This document shows, piece by piece, positions 32,926 to 43,702 of a stretch of 64,000 nucleotides of DNA (within the stretch, counting starts at the first letter, position 1; every line of letters starts with the position of its first letter). The notes beneath the pieces are model-generated. The model saw nothing but the letters and a program-made list of their open reading frames with translations. It made no database searches and was not told the origin of the DNA. The stretch is taken from the NCBI RefSeq assembly GCF_901709675.1, contig NC_051089.1, positions 16,729,976 through 16,793,975 of the forward strand, read 5' to 3'. This stretch comes from Syngnathus acus. Taxonomy: Eukaryota > Chordata > Actinopteri > Syngnathiformes > Syngnathidae. Both the position numbers and the translations under genes were made by a program.

Positions 32926-35900
32926 TCATGTCAGTTGAATATACTTTTCACAGCTGGTCTGATTGAAAGGGGCAGGTACAGATGTCTTGTTAGCAGAAAC
33001 CGTCTCAAAGTGTCTCAGCAGTTCTTCTGCCCAATCCCAACTGCCTTCGAGGCAAAGTGTTCTGTCACACACCGTTGTGACTCTGAAACACCAAATAGGC
33101 TCATTATTTCATGCAAGCATCCTTATATACTCCACATGCAATTGTGAAATCTAATCTTGTAATCTTGCTAGTTATGTATATCATCAAACACAATGTTTTG
33201 AATAGTTTGCCAATCGTGAATTATTGTACTTGTACAAGATTTTTCGTTTATGCTCTCGATACCAACAATTTTTAGGATCCATTCCTAGAACACACATTGA
33301 AATTTGAATTTATCGAAAAATTCAGTCAGGTGGTTGAACAAGTAAGCAAAATGACCCAATAAAATTGCCCAATGTGTGATCTAAAAATTGTATTTTTTCT
33401 TCTTTTCTCAAAATATCAAAATGAGGCCAATATGCTACGTGGCTGTCGATATGGTGTAACTATACTTTCCATTTTGTCAATATGTTCATATAGACAATGT
33501 CAGGCAACAAAGACAGGGAACCAAGTGCAGCACGATCCTTTATTGGTGAGAGGGAAAACGGGGACGTAGAACGCTGGACCTGCGGTCTGGCTGGCGTGGC
33601 TAAGCAAGTAGTCAGGGCAGGCGGCGATCTGGAGCGCGGTCGAAGAACGAGCAAGTAGTCAGGGCAGGCGGCGATCTGGAGCGTGGTCGAAGGTCAAGCA
33701 AGTAGTCAGGACAGGCGGCGATCTGGAGCGTGGTCGAAGTTCAAGGAAGCAGTTGGCTACAAAGTTTGGTCCGGGGACAAAAAGGCAGCAGTATCACGTG
33801 CAGGGTAATCAGACGAACTGACAACTACTGGCAGAACACAGAGAGGTTAAATCGGGAGCCTAACGAGCTGTAGCAGGTGCTAGCAATTACATGAGTCGGG
33901 CTCGGCTGGAAGTCAGGTGACGTGGGAACGTGACAGAACCCCCCCCCCAAGGGACGGCCCCCGACGTCCCAAAAACAGAACCAAGACGGAGCAGGAGACC
34001 GGGCGGGAGGGGGGGAACCCAAGACGTGCGGCAGTCAATAGTCCGAATCAGAACATGTCGACCAAGCCCCGTCATCAGGCGGCACTACCGCCCAGTCCAC
34101 CTTCCCAGCAGCGGCATCGGGAGACGCCGACCAGGGGGCCGGCGCTGGAACCGGACGGGTCCCTACCGGACGACTCCGAGCAGGAAGCCGGTCAGACCCT
34201 AATACCCCGCCCACTGGAGCAGAATCCGGCTGCGGACGTCGCAACGGCAGCGGAGTAAGGGCCCGGGCCATCCGCTGCGGCCGACGGCGAGACCGGACCC
34301 GCGGCCGCTGCCCACGGATTGGAGAAGCAGAGGGCCGAGAGGCAAGGGCGCGGGCTGGAGTCGAGTAGTGGTTCTGGGACAGGGACTCGCGACAGGTAGT
34401 GGGGGGCAAGAAAACCGACCCCACACGGATCCCTGCTTGGCGGGTGTCCTTAGGTCTCGTCGGGCAAGAGGCCACCCAGTGACCCTCACCCCCGCAGTAC
34501 AGGCAAAGCCCCTCTCTGATGCGCTGACTGCGTTTCCTCACAGAGAGAGAGGTGCGTCCGATCGCCATCGGTTCTGACCAGCTGGGCTGGGTGTGAGGAG
34601 CAGTAAAGGCGCGCTGGCTTACGTGGACAGGGTCCCTGGCGGACGACAGGTCAGGTGAAAAAACCGGTGCTCTCCCTGACACCCGAGGTGTCGGGCTGAT
34701 GTCACGGCGACGGGGGGGCGGAGACAATCTCCTCTCCTCGCGTCGCCTCGACTGGATCCGCCGGTCCACCCGTACTGCCAGGTCCATGGCCACTTCAAGG
34801 GTCTGTGGGCGCTCGCAGGACACCAACTCGTCCTTGATATATTCCGCGAGTCCGTGGATGAAGGCACCGACGAGAGCCGGGGTGTTCCAGTCGCTACGAC
34901 GCGCCACCGTCTGGAACCGGATGGCGTACTGGGCGACGGACCTGCTGCCTTGGCGCAGCGTGAGGAGCTCTGTGGAGGCGTCCTCCGAGGCGGAGCCCAA
35001 GTCAAACACGCGCAGGATCTCAGCGGCGAAGGCGTCAAACGACGAACAGGCGGGTCCCTGCCGCTCGTATTCTGCCGTTCCCCACAGCCATGCCTCGCCC
35101 GTCAGGTGAGTGAGCACGAAACCCACCTTGGCTGGTTCCGTGGCAAATGTGACGGGCTGGAGGTCGAACAAGACGCGGCAGTTCGTCAGAAAGGCCCGGA
35201 CGTACTTGGGGTCACCGTCGAACCTCGCGAGGTTGCGGAGTCTGGGCTCAGGGACGTCCACGTACTGCCCGGGTGCCGAGGCAGGACGGGGCGTGGACAT
35301 AACGGTGGGCTGATCGGCGGGGCTGAGCGGCACGGACGTGGACAGAGTTGGCGCAAACCGATCTGCAGCAGCCAGAGGAGCCAAGTCTGTGGTCCCTGAG
35401 AGCCTCTACCAGTTCCTGGTGGAGCTGATGGTGCTGCTGCAGTTGCTGTTGCTGCTGCTGCAGTTGCTGTTGCTGCTGCTGCAGTTGCTGTTGCTGCAGC
35501 TGGAGCTGCTGTTGCTGCTGCTGGACGACCCTAGTTAACGCCGCCATCTCCTCTGTGGTCTTGCCGAGCTCCCACTCCGTGTGGGTCAAGCGGGCCATGT
35601 CTAGGGAATCGTGCGCTGGTTGCATTTCTGGTCAGTTCGTTCTGTCAGGCAACAAAGACAGGGAACCAAGTGCAGCACGATCCTTTATTGGTGAGAGGGA
35701 AAACGGGGACGTAGAACGCTGGACCTGCGGTCTGGCTGGCGTGGCTAAGCAAGTAGTCAGGGCAGGCGGCGATCTGGAGCGTGGTCGAAGAACGAGCAAG
35801 TAGCCAGGGCAGGCGGCGATCTGGAGCGTGGTCGAAGAACGAGCAAGTAGTCAGGGCAGGCGGCGATCTGGAGCGCGGTCGAAGAACGAGCAAGTAGTCA

Positions 35901-36478
35901 GGGCAGGCGGCGATCTGGAGCGTGGTCGAAGGTCAAGCAAGTAGTCAGGACAGGCGGCGATCTGGAGCGTGGTCGAAGTTCAAGGAAGCAGTTGGCTACA
36001 AAGTTTGGTCCGGGGACAAAAAGGCAGCAGTATCACGTGCAGGGTAATCAGACGAACTGACAACTACTGGCAGAACACAGAGAGGTTAAATGGGGAGCCT
36101 AACGAGCTGTAGCAGGTGCTAGCAATTACATGAGTCGGGCTCGGCTGGAAGTCAGGTGACGTGGGAACGTGACAGACAACGTGGAATTGAACAACCCACT
36201 TTCCAAAAATGTCTGATACTTACACAATCTCTTTGCGGTGGCAACCATCTGGCGTCGTCGCCACGTGTTTCACTCTGTCTTTAGGGATTAGCACGCGTAA
36301 ACTCTTTGAACAACACCCATGCTTAATCATGACCCCCAGGCTGACCATGCCTGCAACCAAATGCACACTTGAAATAATTTCACTCACAGCTAAATTAGTT
36401 TTGTTGAGAACAGAAGTGCAACTAACCTGTGGCCATACAGAACAGCGTGAGGAGTACGAAAGGGCCAAGTGTCTTCAT
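32926..36478 (-). CDS. CC chemokine, three exons
   Basis: Minus-strand exons 36427-36478, 36224-36350 and 32926-33082 have good GT-AG sites. They join in phases 1 and 2 to give 111 aa. Exon 1 encodes a signal peptide (MKTLGPFVLLTLFCMAT). Exon 2 has the adjacent cysteine pair (KHGCCSKSL) and the third cysteine (TPDGC). Exon 3 supplies the fourth (TLCLEGSWDWAEELLRHF), which matches the usual C..P..WV helix start. An extra cysteine (TTVCDR) lies between the third and fourth, and another (TSCEK) is in the tail. Family role: secreted chemoattractant acting on CCR-type receptors. The three-exon layout and phases match CC chemokines. The subfamily could not be named. Intron 2 is swollen to 3.1 kb by an LTR element (33498-36174), and all three exons remain open. 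Confidence 0.82.
33498..36174 (-). mobile_element. Gag-only Ty3-like LTR retrotransposon
   Basis: Direct LTRs 33498-33935 (438 bp) and 35643-36174 (532 bp) start TGTCAGGC and end GTGACA. A 5-bp duplication GACAA flanks the whole (33493-33497 and 36175-36179). On the minus strand the internal 1.7 kb encodes only a Gag-like protein; a G-rich polypurine tract lies next to the downstream LTR at 33937-33948. No protease, reverse transcriptase or integrase was seen, so it depends on other elements. The 94-bp LTR length difference equals two 47-bp tandem units (three versus five copies of GGCGGCGATCTGGAGCG). Otherwise the LTRs are almost identical, which suggests recent insertion. Confidence 0.9.
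34035..35625 (-). pseudogene. Retrotransposon Gag with one frame break
   Basis: The N-terminal frame 35625 down to about 35390 is glutamine-rich and coiled-coil-like (EWELGKTTEEMAALTRVVQ followed by Q runs). Reading then shifts to the frame 35384-34035. This holds a Ty3-type capsid-like region (YVRAFLTNCRVLF, LTGEAWLWGTA) and a CCHC knuckle (CLYCGGEGHWVASC), then a basic, Pro/Arg-rich tail. The shift between about 35384 and 35405 is a small lesion or a sequencing error. Confidence 0.8.
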
Positions 36479-36718
36479 AGTGACAGCTGTGCCTCTGATC
36501 TTCAGGATGTTCTGGTGTGGGTGACCTGTGCTGGCTTTTCTTTTTATGCAGCTGCTATTGCTGCTGTTTTTTACAGTGTCCTTTTAAGAAAGCAGCTGCG
36601 GTTTCTATCGCCCCACACTACCCTTTGCCTTCTGCTTTGAGCTACTGAGAAAAGAACACAATTCTACTCAGAGCATTTCAGAGAATAAAAAAAAAGTCCG
36701 TATTTGACAAACAAAAAC
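36479..36718 (-). other. Presumed chemokine promoter and 5' UTR
   Basis: The sequence upstream of the chemokine ATG has no other feature. No TATA box or immune response element can be assigned with confidence. Confidence 0.3.
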
Positions 36719-37026
36719 AAAGTCAAAGTCAAAGTCTGCTTTATTGTCAATTTCTTCACATGCCAAGACACACAAAGAAATCAAAATTACGTTCCCACTA
36801 TCCCACGGTGACAAGACATAGGTCACAATATACATACAAGTAAACAACACGAAAAATAAAAACAAGAAGGCACAATAAATGAATAAATAAGAGTGATGAA
36901 TAAATAATAAATAAACAAATAACATAATAAATCAGAGGAGCAAAAATGGAGCAAGTGTGCATACAGCAGACAGTCAGAATATAGCGCAAAAGTACAGGCC
37001 GCTACGCAGAAGGGGGGAGAGAGTTC
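36719..37026 (-). mobile_element. L2-clade LINE 3' end fragment
   Basis: About 95% identical by eye to 2028-2359. It ends at 37026, exactly where cassette part B begins. Confidence 0.8.
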
Positions 37027-37243
37027 TATGTATCCTCCGATTTCAAAGTTTTAATATCATTTTGATTCTGATTGTCACTCATATTGTTTCGCATGTGTTG
37101 TGTACAGGCTTCATTACATTATGAAAAAAGCTCAGTCGGGCAGCACTAACCTGGATGCTGGTGAAGACACCAACTATTTATCCTTCGAGTTCACGTTTTA
37201 ACAGAATTGTCAACAAATGTCAATGTGGAATTGTCATAAGGTC

Positions 37244-37325
37244 GGTAGTGTGGCCGAGCGGTCTAAGGCGCTAGTTTTAGGTTCCAGTCTCTCCTGAGGC
37301 GTGGGTTCAAGTCCCACCACCGCCA
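37244..37325 (+). pseudogene. tRNA-Leu(TAG), decaying copy
   Basis: The cloverleaf can be drawn, but the anticodon stem has two mismatches (CTAGT against TCCAG) and the acceptor stem has an A-C mismatch. No TTTT terminator follows within 40 nt. The paralogue at 45163-45244 lacks these faults. Confidence 0.7.
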
Positions 37326-37458
37326 CTTATGCATCAATTTAGGTGTGTTCTTCTTGCCCAACTCCTGTCAATGCAGCTGCGTAAAGTATAAGAACCCTTC
37401 AAAGGTCTTTGCGAAATATCAATCTTGGCCTTTCATTCTAACCTGGAGTACCCATTTA

Positions 37459-37785
37459 TAGTAATCCCTCGTTTATCGCGGATAATTGGTTCCAAAAACC
37501 ACCCGCGATAAGTGAAATTCGCTAAGTACAGTTACCAACAAGAAGTACTGGGCAGGCTAACGAGTTAAGATGCTAATTCGCGATCGTGTTAACACGCGAA
37601 AACGGACTTCTAAAGGAATGTAAACAAACATTTAGAGCATTACTACATTGTCCTAAAGGTTAGACATGTTTCCTCAATTTAGAAGTTTTATTTTGACTTT
37701 TAAACGATTTTTTAATTTGGAAAAAAACTCCGCGACGTAGTGAAGCCGCGATAAACGAAATGCGAAGTAGCGAGGGATCACTGTA
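37459..37785. mobile_element. Tigger-type MITE, GTAATCCCTCGTTTATCGC family
   Basis: The left end TAGTAATCCCTCGTTTATCG and the right end TAGCGAGGGATCACTGTA are imperfect inverses, with TA at each edge. Related copies are at 45378-45680 (right end deleted) and 49346-49933. Confidence 0.8.
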
Positions 37786-37984
37786 ATAGGTAACGACATT
37801 GTGTATTTGGACTGAGAATGGTGAAAGAAGGCACATACATGCCTCGCAATCTGTAAGCATTGAGGATGGGTCAACCTCCACGCAGCACAGCCAACGTGTG
37901 GAAAATATTATCCGCACAGCATTTCTTCTCAAAAGCATGACTTAAAAGAAGGTCCAAAGCTTTGCAAACGCCAAAAGTTCCGAA

Positions 37985-38056
37985 TAGCAGAGGATGGTTT
38001 CGATCCATCGACCTCTGGGTTATGGGCCCAGCACGCTCCCGCTGCGCCACTCTGCT
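37985..38056 (-). tRNA. Initiator tRNA-Met (CAT), copy 1
   Basis: The 72-nt minus-strand sequence AGCAGAGTGGCGCAGCGGGA... folds with anticodon loop CCCATAA. It has the initiator-type AGCAGAG acceptor strand and the GGG/CCC pairs in the anticodon stem, and differs from the vertebrate initiator I recall by one D-loop base. A Pol III terminator (AAAA on the plus strand, 37973-37976) lies 9 nt downstream. It is identical to 45797-45868. Confidence 0.93.
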
Positions 38057-38207
38057 GCGTAGCACGGGTCATTCATGATGTCCTCCAATTGGCAAACAAG
38101 TATTCGGTTCCAGGCTTCAAAGCTCAGTCGGGCAGCACTAACCTGGATGCTATCATGCTATGGTTTCAAAAACAACTAGTCCCTGATCTAACAATTAAGT
38201 CAAGTCA

Positions 38208-38296
38208 AGTTTATTTATATAGCCCTAAATCACAAGCAGTCTCAAAGGGCTTCACACATACAAAACAAATTGACAATTATTCTCAAAGCATCCCCT
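38208..38296 (-). mobile_element. LINE-type 3' tail fragment
   Basis: The AAGTCAAGTTTATTTATATA-type sequence and CTCAAAGGGCTTCACA form a common fish retroelement 3' end. The paralogous piece is at 46025-46113. Confidence 0.5.
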
Positions 38297-38461
38297 GATC
38301 TTAAGCTCCCATCTTAAAGATGAGTCTAATATATTCTATAATGGATTAAAATATTAAAATATAAAATTTTTATAAATATATTATATTTTTAAGATTGAGT
38401 TCACTGTAAAATTTTTCTGAAGAGATTTTTGAAGGAGCAAGCCATTGTGAGTCTCAAATAC

Positions 38462-40769
38462 GGATTGAGGGGTTCCCCAGTGATCCGCGTCCGGGCGAGG
38501 GAAAACCAAATCCAATTTTGTTTCTCATCATTAGGGGTTTTTGTGAGCCGTGCTTTATCTGGCCCCTCACCTAGGACCCTTTTGCCATGGGTGACCCTAC
38601 TAGACACTTCTGTGCTCGACACGGATTGTCCATACTGAACACCATGTTCAAACATAAGGGTGTCCATGTGTGCACTTGGCACCAAGACACCCTAGGCCGC
38701 AGTTCGAAGATCGACTTTGTAGTCGTGTCATCGGATTTGCGGCCGCATGTTTTGGACACTCGGGTGAAGAGAGGTGCGGAGCTGTCAACTGATCACCACC
38801 TGGTGGTGGGTTGGCTTCGATAGTGGGGGAAGATGCCGGTTCGACCTTGCAGACCCAAATGTACTGTGAGGGTCTGCTGGGAATGTCTGGCAGAATCCCC
38901 TGTCAGGAAGAGCTTCAACTCCCACCTCCGGCAGAGCTTTTCCCACGTCCCGGTGGAGGCGGGGGTCATTGAGTTCGAGTGGACCATGTTCCGTGCCTCC
39001 ATTGTTGAGGCAGCCGACCAGAGCTGTGGCCGTAAGGTGGTCGGTGCCTGTCGTGGCGGCAACCCCCGAACCCGCTGGTGGACACAGGTGGTAAGGGATG
39101 ACGTCAAGCTGAAGAAGGAGTCCTATCGGGCCATTTTTGCCTGTGGGACTCCAGAGGCAGCCTACAGGTACGGGATGGCCAAGCGGAACGCGGCTTCGGC
39201 GGTTGCTGAGGCAAAAACCCGGGCGTGGGAGGAGTTTGGCGAGGCCATGGAGAATGACTTCCGGACGGCTTCGAGGAAATTCTGGTCCACTATCCGACGT
39301 CTCAGGCGGGGGAAGCAGTGCACTCTCAACACTGTTTACAGTGGAGCTGGCGTGCTGCTGACCTTGACTCGGGACGTCGCGAGTCGGTGGGCAGAATACT
39401 TCGAAGACCTCCTCAATTCCACCGACATGCCTTCCATTGTGGAAGCAGGGCCTGGAGACTCTGAGGTGGACTCTCCAATCTCTGGGGTCGAAGTCAATGA
39501 GGTAGTTAAAAAACTCCTCGGGTGCAAGGCCCCAGGGGTGGATGAGATCGGAGTTTTTTTATAGGCTCTGGATGTTGTGGGGCTGTCATGGCTGATATGC
39601 CTCTACAGCATGGACATCAGGGACGATGCCTCTGGATTGGCAGACTGGGGTGGTGGTTCCCCTCTTCAAGAAGGGGGACCGGAGGCTGTGTTCCAACTAC
39701 AGAGGAATCACACTCCTCAGCCTCCCTGGTAAAGTCTATTCAGGGGTGCTGGAAAGGAGGGTGCATTGGGAGGTCGAATCTCGGATTCAGGAGGAGCAGT
39801 GTGGTTTTCGTCCTGGCCGTGGAACAGCTCTATACCCTCGGCAGGATCATCGAGGGTGCATGGGATTAGCTCAACCAGTCCACATGTGTTTTGTGGACTT
39901 GGAGAAGGCGTTCGACAGTGTCCCTTGGGAAGTTCTGTGGAGGGTGCTTCGGGAGTACGGGATGCCGAACCAAGTGATAAGGGCGGTTCAGTCCCTGTAT
40001 CATCGATGCCAGAGCTTGGTCCGCATTTCTGGCAGTAAGTCGGATTCATTCCCAGTGAGGGTTGGACTCCGCCAAGGCTGCCCTTTGTCACCAATTCTGT
40101 TCATAACTTTTATGGACAGAATTTCTAGGCGCAGCCGAGGTGTTGAGAGTGTCCGGTTTGGGGACCTCAGCATTGCATCTCTGCTTTTTGCATACGACGT
40201 GGTGCTGTTGGCTTCTTCAAGCCGTGATCTCCAGCTCTCACTGGAGCGGTTCGCAGCCGAGTGTGAAGCGGTCGGGATGAGCATCAGCACCTCCAAATCC
40301 GAGTCCATGGTCCTCAGTCGGAAAAGGGTAGAATGCCCTCTTTGTATCGGGGATCCTGCCCCAAGTGGAGGAGTTCAAGTATCTTGGGGTCTTGTTCACG
40401 AGTGAGGGCAGGATGGAGTGTGAGATCGACAGGTAGATCGGTGCAGCGTCGGCTGTAATGCGGACTCTGTACCGGTCCGTCGTGGTGAAGAGAGAGCTGA
40501 GCCAAAAGGCAAAGCTCTCAATCAGGCAAGACTCGGAGTAGAGCCACTGCTCCTCCCCATTGAGAGGAGCCAGATGAGGTGGCTCGGGCATCTCACCTGG
40601 ATACCTCCTGGACGCCTCCCTGGGGAGGTGTTCCGGGCATGTCCTACCGGCAGGAGACCCTGTGGATGACCCAGGATGCGCTGGAGAGACTATGTCTCTC
40701 AGCTGGCCTGGGAACGCCTTGGGATCCCCCGGGATGAACTCGACGAAGTGGCTGGGGAGAGAGAAGTCT
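38462..40769 (+). mobile_element. Decayed RTE/Rex3-like LINE with inverted 5' segment
   Basis: From about 38603 the sequence follows the intact LINE at 15044-18254 (endonuclease end, RT, C-terminus) but with frameshifts and stops. The catalytic box reads FAYDVVLLAS and there is a deletion near 40520. The first part (38462-38602) is in reverse orientation: 38480-38506 is the reverse complement of 15065-15091 with one mismatch. The 3' end is truncated before the GATG tail. Confidence 0.85.
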
Positions 40770-41546
40770 GCGAGACATAAACACAAACTAAGAGCTGAGA
40801 ACGGCCCTGACGTAAAATTCAGAGTTATTAAAAAAACTATTACATAAATAACACGTTAATAAAACCATCTGTGTCACTCCAATTCATTAAATCCATCAAT
40901 CGTCCTTTGTCAACAATGCGTGCGCGCCGCTGACGGCTCCTGCACTTCAAAATATTCCACAGGCCCATATAACGATATATAAATTATATATCAAATAACT
41001 ATTATATAAGCAATAATGTTATCAAACCATCTGTGCACTCTAAATCATTAAATCCATCAATCAAATTCCTCGTCCTTTGTCAACAACGCCGCGCGTGCGT
41101 GCGCCCTGACGTCAGCCTCGTCGTTATTCCACAGATCTACTATATAACTATATTGTAGCGTTAACAAAGTTCAAGGAAAGACGTGGGTTTGGTAAACGGC
41201 TCTTTATTAACAAAACAAACTTCCAGGCGTGTGGCGGCGTGGACTTCCAGCCACGGAAATGGAAGAGAGCTCCATAGAATAGGATCGGGCGTGCGTAAAA
41301 GCCATGACCGAGCCCCATCCACCGTCCCCGGACAGCCACCCGGCCGAGCGCCGGCCCCCGACTTCAATCCACGGAAGTGAAAGAGAGCTCCGTCGAGTCA
41401 ATCTTTGTCCTTTATGTAAACAACGCCGCGTCGCGCTGCTGACGTCGCGCTGCTGACGTCGCGCTGCTGACCGCGCGCTGCTGACCGCGACGTCGCGCTG
41501 CTGACCGCGACGTCGCGCTGCTGACGTCACTTGAAATTCAAATTAC
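40770..41546. other. Unclassified repetitive stretch
   Basis: A unit around CCATCTGTG...AAATCCATCAATC...CGTCCTTTGTCAACAA occurs twice (about 40864-40917 and 41026-41086). A 17-bp-scale minisatellite (GACGTCGCGCTGCT) fills about 41430-41528. No gene is supported. Confidence 0.5.
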
Positions 41547-41704
41547 AGTAATCCCTTGCTACATTGCGGTTCGTTTATCGCGGTTTCATTTTTTTTTTTT
41601 GGGAAAATTTTTGAAAAAAAACACATATAAGTCGCTCCTGAGTATAAGTCGCCCCCCCACCCAAACTATGAAAAAAAACGCGACTTATAGTCCGAAAATT
41701 ACGG
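41547..41704. mobile_element. Two fused MITE ends
   Basis: A Tigger-type left end (CAGTAATCCCTTGCTACATT) is followed by a pogo-type right end (CGACTTATAGTCCGAAAATTACGGT), with no complete element between. Confidence 0.55.
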
Positions 41705-41705
41705 T

Positions 41706-43259
41706 ATTTGGTCAATAATACAAGTTCAATTCAAGACTTTGTCAAATGAACTTTTTGAGCAATGACAGAGGTCAATCGTTGTTTATAGGTTTGCACACAG
41801 GGTATGTGGTATTTTGGGCCATTCCTCCATTCTTCAAGACTTTTGGGGCTGTCGCTGTGCAACACAGGCTTTCATTTCCCTCCACCGATTTTCTCTGGGG
41901 TTGAAGTCTCAAGACTGACAAGGCCACTCCAGATCTTCGAGATGCTTCTTACCGAGCATTTGGCCCGGATGCAGATGAGGTGAGAAGTCTATTTGTACGG
42001 GCAACGACCCACCCTTAAGTTCAACGAAGTTTGAAAAAAATTGTTGTTCCTGATCCTTGGTGTTTATATTACTATGGCTTCTGCATTTTAAATTGAAGTT
42101 GAGGATTCTAGGTAGGTAGTGTGGCCGAGCGGTTTAAAGCACTGAATTAAGGCTTCAGTCTCTCATGAGGAGACCGGTGAAAGAAGGCACACATATTCCA
42201 TGTGAAACGTAATTGACGTGGAGTTGTGGTGATTTCACGGGGAAAGTTCAGCTGTGCAGCGGAGACACCAGCCCTCATGTTCCAGTCCCTTGCCTGGAAG
42301 TGGAACATGAGGGCTGGTGTCTCCGCTTCTCTCCGCTTTCCTCACAAACCTAACAGGGAGCTGTTTGGGTGCAGACTGGTTGTTGGAACTCTTTTCTGCT
42401 GGTCTCGAGAACTTCGGCCAGCTTCGTCAGGACTGGCGCCATCTATAGCGTGCCTGTGTCAGGGCTCTTTTGCAGCCTGACAGTAGGTGCTGTAGGCTTG
42501 CGTTAGGTGCGCTGCACAAGGGACAGCTCCCTTCCTTGCCAAATCACTGGCGGAGCTTTCTGTGGCTAAGTTGCCCTGATCAGAAAGCTGTCTGGCTTGC
42601 GGCATCTTCCACAGGTAAGCCCAGCTGAGAGGTCTCCCCTTCCCAAGTGGTCCATCTCCTTTGGCGACCCTGTGACACGGCCTTGATGGTGGACTGCTCC
42701 TGCTTTGATCTTGAAACCTCTTCCACAACCAAGCTTTTTGTTCCCTCTTTGTGGCCTTGGACCAGAGTCGTGGAGGCTCTTCCCAGCCAAGCCCCACTCT
42801 CCTTTCTTGCACCTTGCCAATTATTTCCTGATGTTGAAGCCTGCCGATAGCACCACAAGTGCAATTCTCACAGTAGGATCTGAGGATTATTTTAACTCAA
42901 GAACGAACCTGACCTTCTCCTGCTTGTAGCCCAAGGTTATGGACTGGATCGGCAGTTGCAGCGCGGTTGCCCCGGACAAGCCCGTGTCAGAGAAGCCTTT
43001 CGGTAAACCGAGCCATTTCCGAATGTAGGAGTTGGCTTAGTATGTCCACCCCGTTCGCTGTTAAGGATGGAATGTTGCTCATCTTCAGTGGCCACATGAC
43101 CCTTTGGTACAATGTGAAGTTGTAGCACCACAATTTGTGCGTTCCGGGTAGCTGGCTCTTGTCGATGATCGCCAGGCCTTCTGCGAGTTGTTTCTTCTTT
43201 GTTACATTATCAACAAGGCGGTGTAGGACAGCACTAATTTGGGTGCTGTGTGGGGAAAC
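41706..43259. repeat. Duplicated cassette, part A, copy 2
   Basis: The paralogue of 640-2027, with an extra 164-bp block. The tRNA-Leu relic is at 42115-42173, the perfect fold-back at 42259-42326 and the retroelement relic at 42365-43259 (minus). Confidence 0.9.
42259..42326. repeat. Perfect 26-bp inverted repeat, second copy
   Basis: Arms 42259-42284 and 42301-42326, with the same 16-nt loop as at 1193-1260. Confidence 0.85.
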
Positions 43260-43295
43260 TAGCTATGTTTTAATCTTCTGATTGTCACTCATATT

Positions 43296-43584
43296 CAGAG
43301 GCGTAGCCAAGCCGGGGCGAGCCGGGGCGGCGCCCCGGTTAGGACTCCCTGCGCCCCGGTTGAAAAAAATCGAGCTTTTTCGATTCTTCATTTTCATGCC
43401 GTTTTTTTCTTTCGGTCTTGCGCGAATGTGCTTGCGCTATTCTATGTGCGCAATGTTATCCATTCACCGTTTGCCTCCCGGACCCGGATGTTGTTTTAGC
43501 GATCAGCGAACGGCGTGGGTGATGTTCGATCTTTTTTCCTGTGGGCGTGCGCCCCTACTGGAAAAATTCCTGGCTACGCCTCTG
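43296..43584. mobile_element. hAT-type MITE, CAGAGGCGTAGCCA family, copy 2
   Basis: 8-bp duplication CTCATATT at 43288-43295 and 43585-43592. The uninterrupted target is visible in the paralogue near 37076-37083. Confidence 0.95.
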
Positions 43585-43702
43585 CTCATATTGTTTCGCA
43601 TCTGTTGTGTACAGGCTTCATTACATTATGAACAAAGCTCCGTCGGGCAGCACTAACCTGGATGCTGGTGAAGAAACCATCCTCCAATTTCACGTCTTAA
43701 TA

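Larger units (their letters stand above)
37027..38461. repeat. Duplicated cassette, part B, copy 1
   Basis: It is paralogous to 43260-46274 but without the two hAT-type insertions found there. It holds a tRNA-Leu copy, a Tigger-type MITE, a tRNA-iMet gene and a LINE tail fragment. Confidence 0.88.

Noticed and set aside
33620-33740. Regularly spaced direct repeats that look CRISPR-like
   Set aside because: They are 47-bp tandem units without unique spacers inside an LTR of a eukaryotic retrotransposon.
36220-36468. 82-codon minus-strand frame read as one exon
   Set aside because: Only 36224-36350 is coding; the start of that frame is intronic, and the real first exon is 36427-36478 in another frame.
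41420-41528. GACGTCGCGCTGCT repeats considered as a CRE/ATF site cluster
   Set aside because: The TGACGTCA-like strings arise from a short minisatellite and no promoter or gene is adjacent.
41155-41563. Possible LTR bounded by TGTAGC and GCTACA
   Set aside because: No target duplication is present, and the right boundary falls inside a Tigger-type MITE end.
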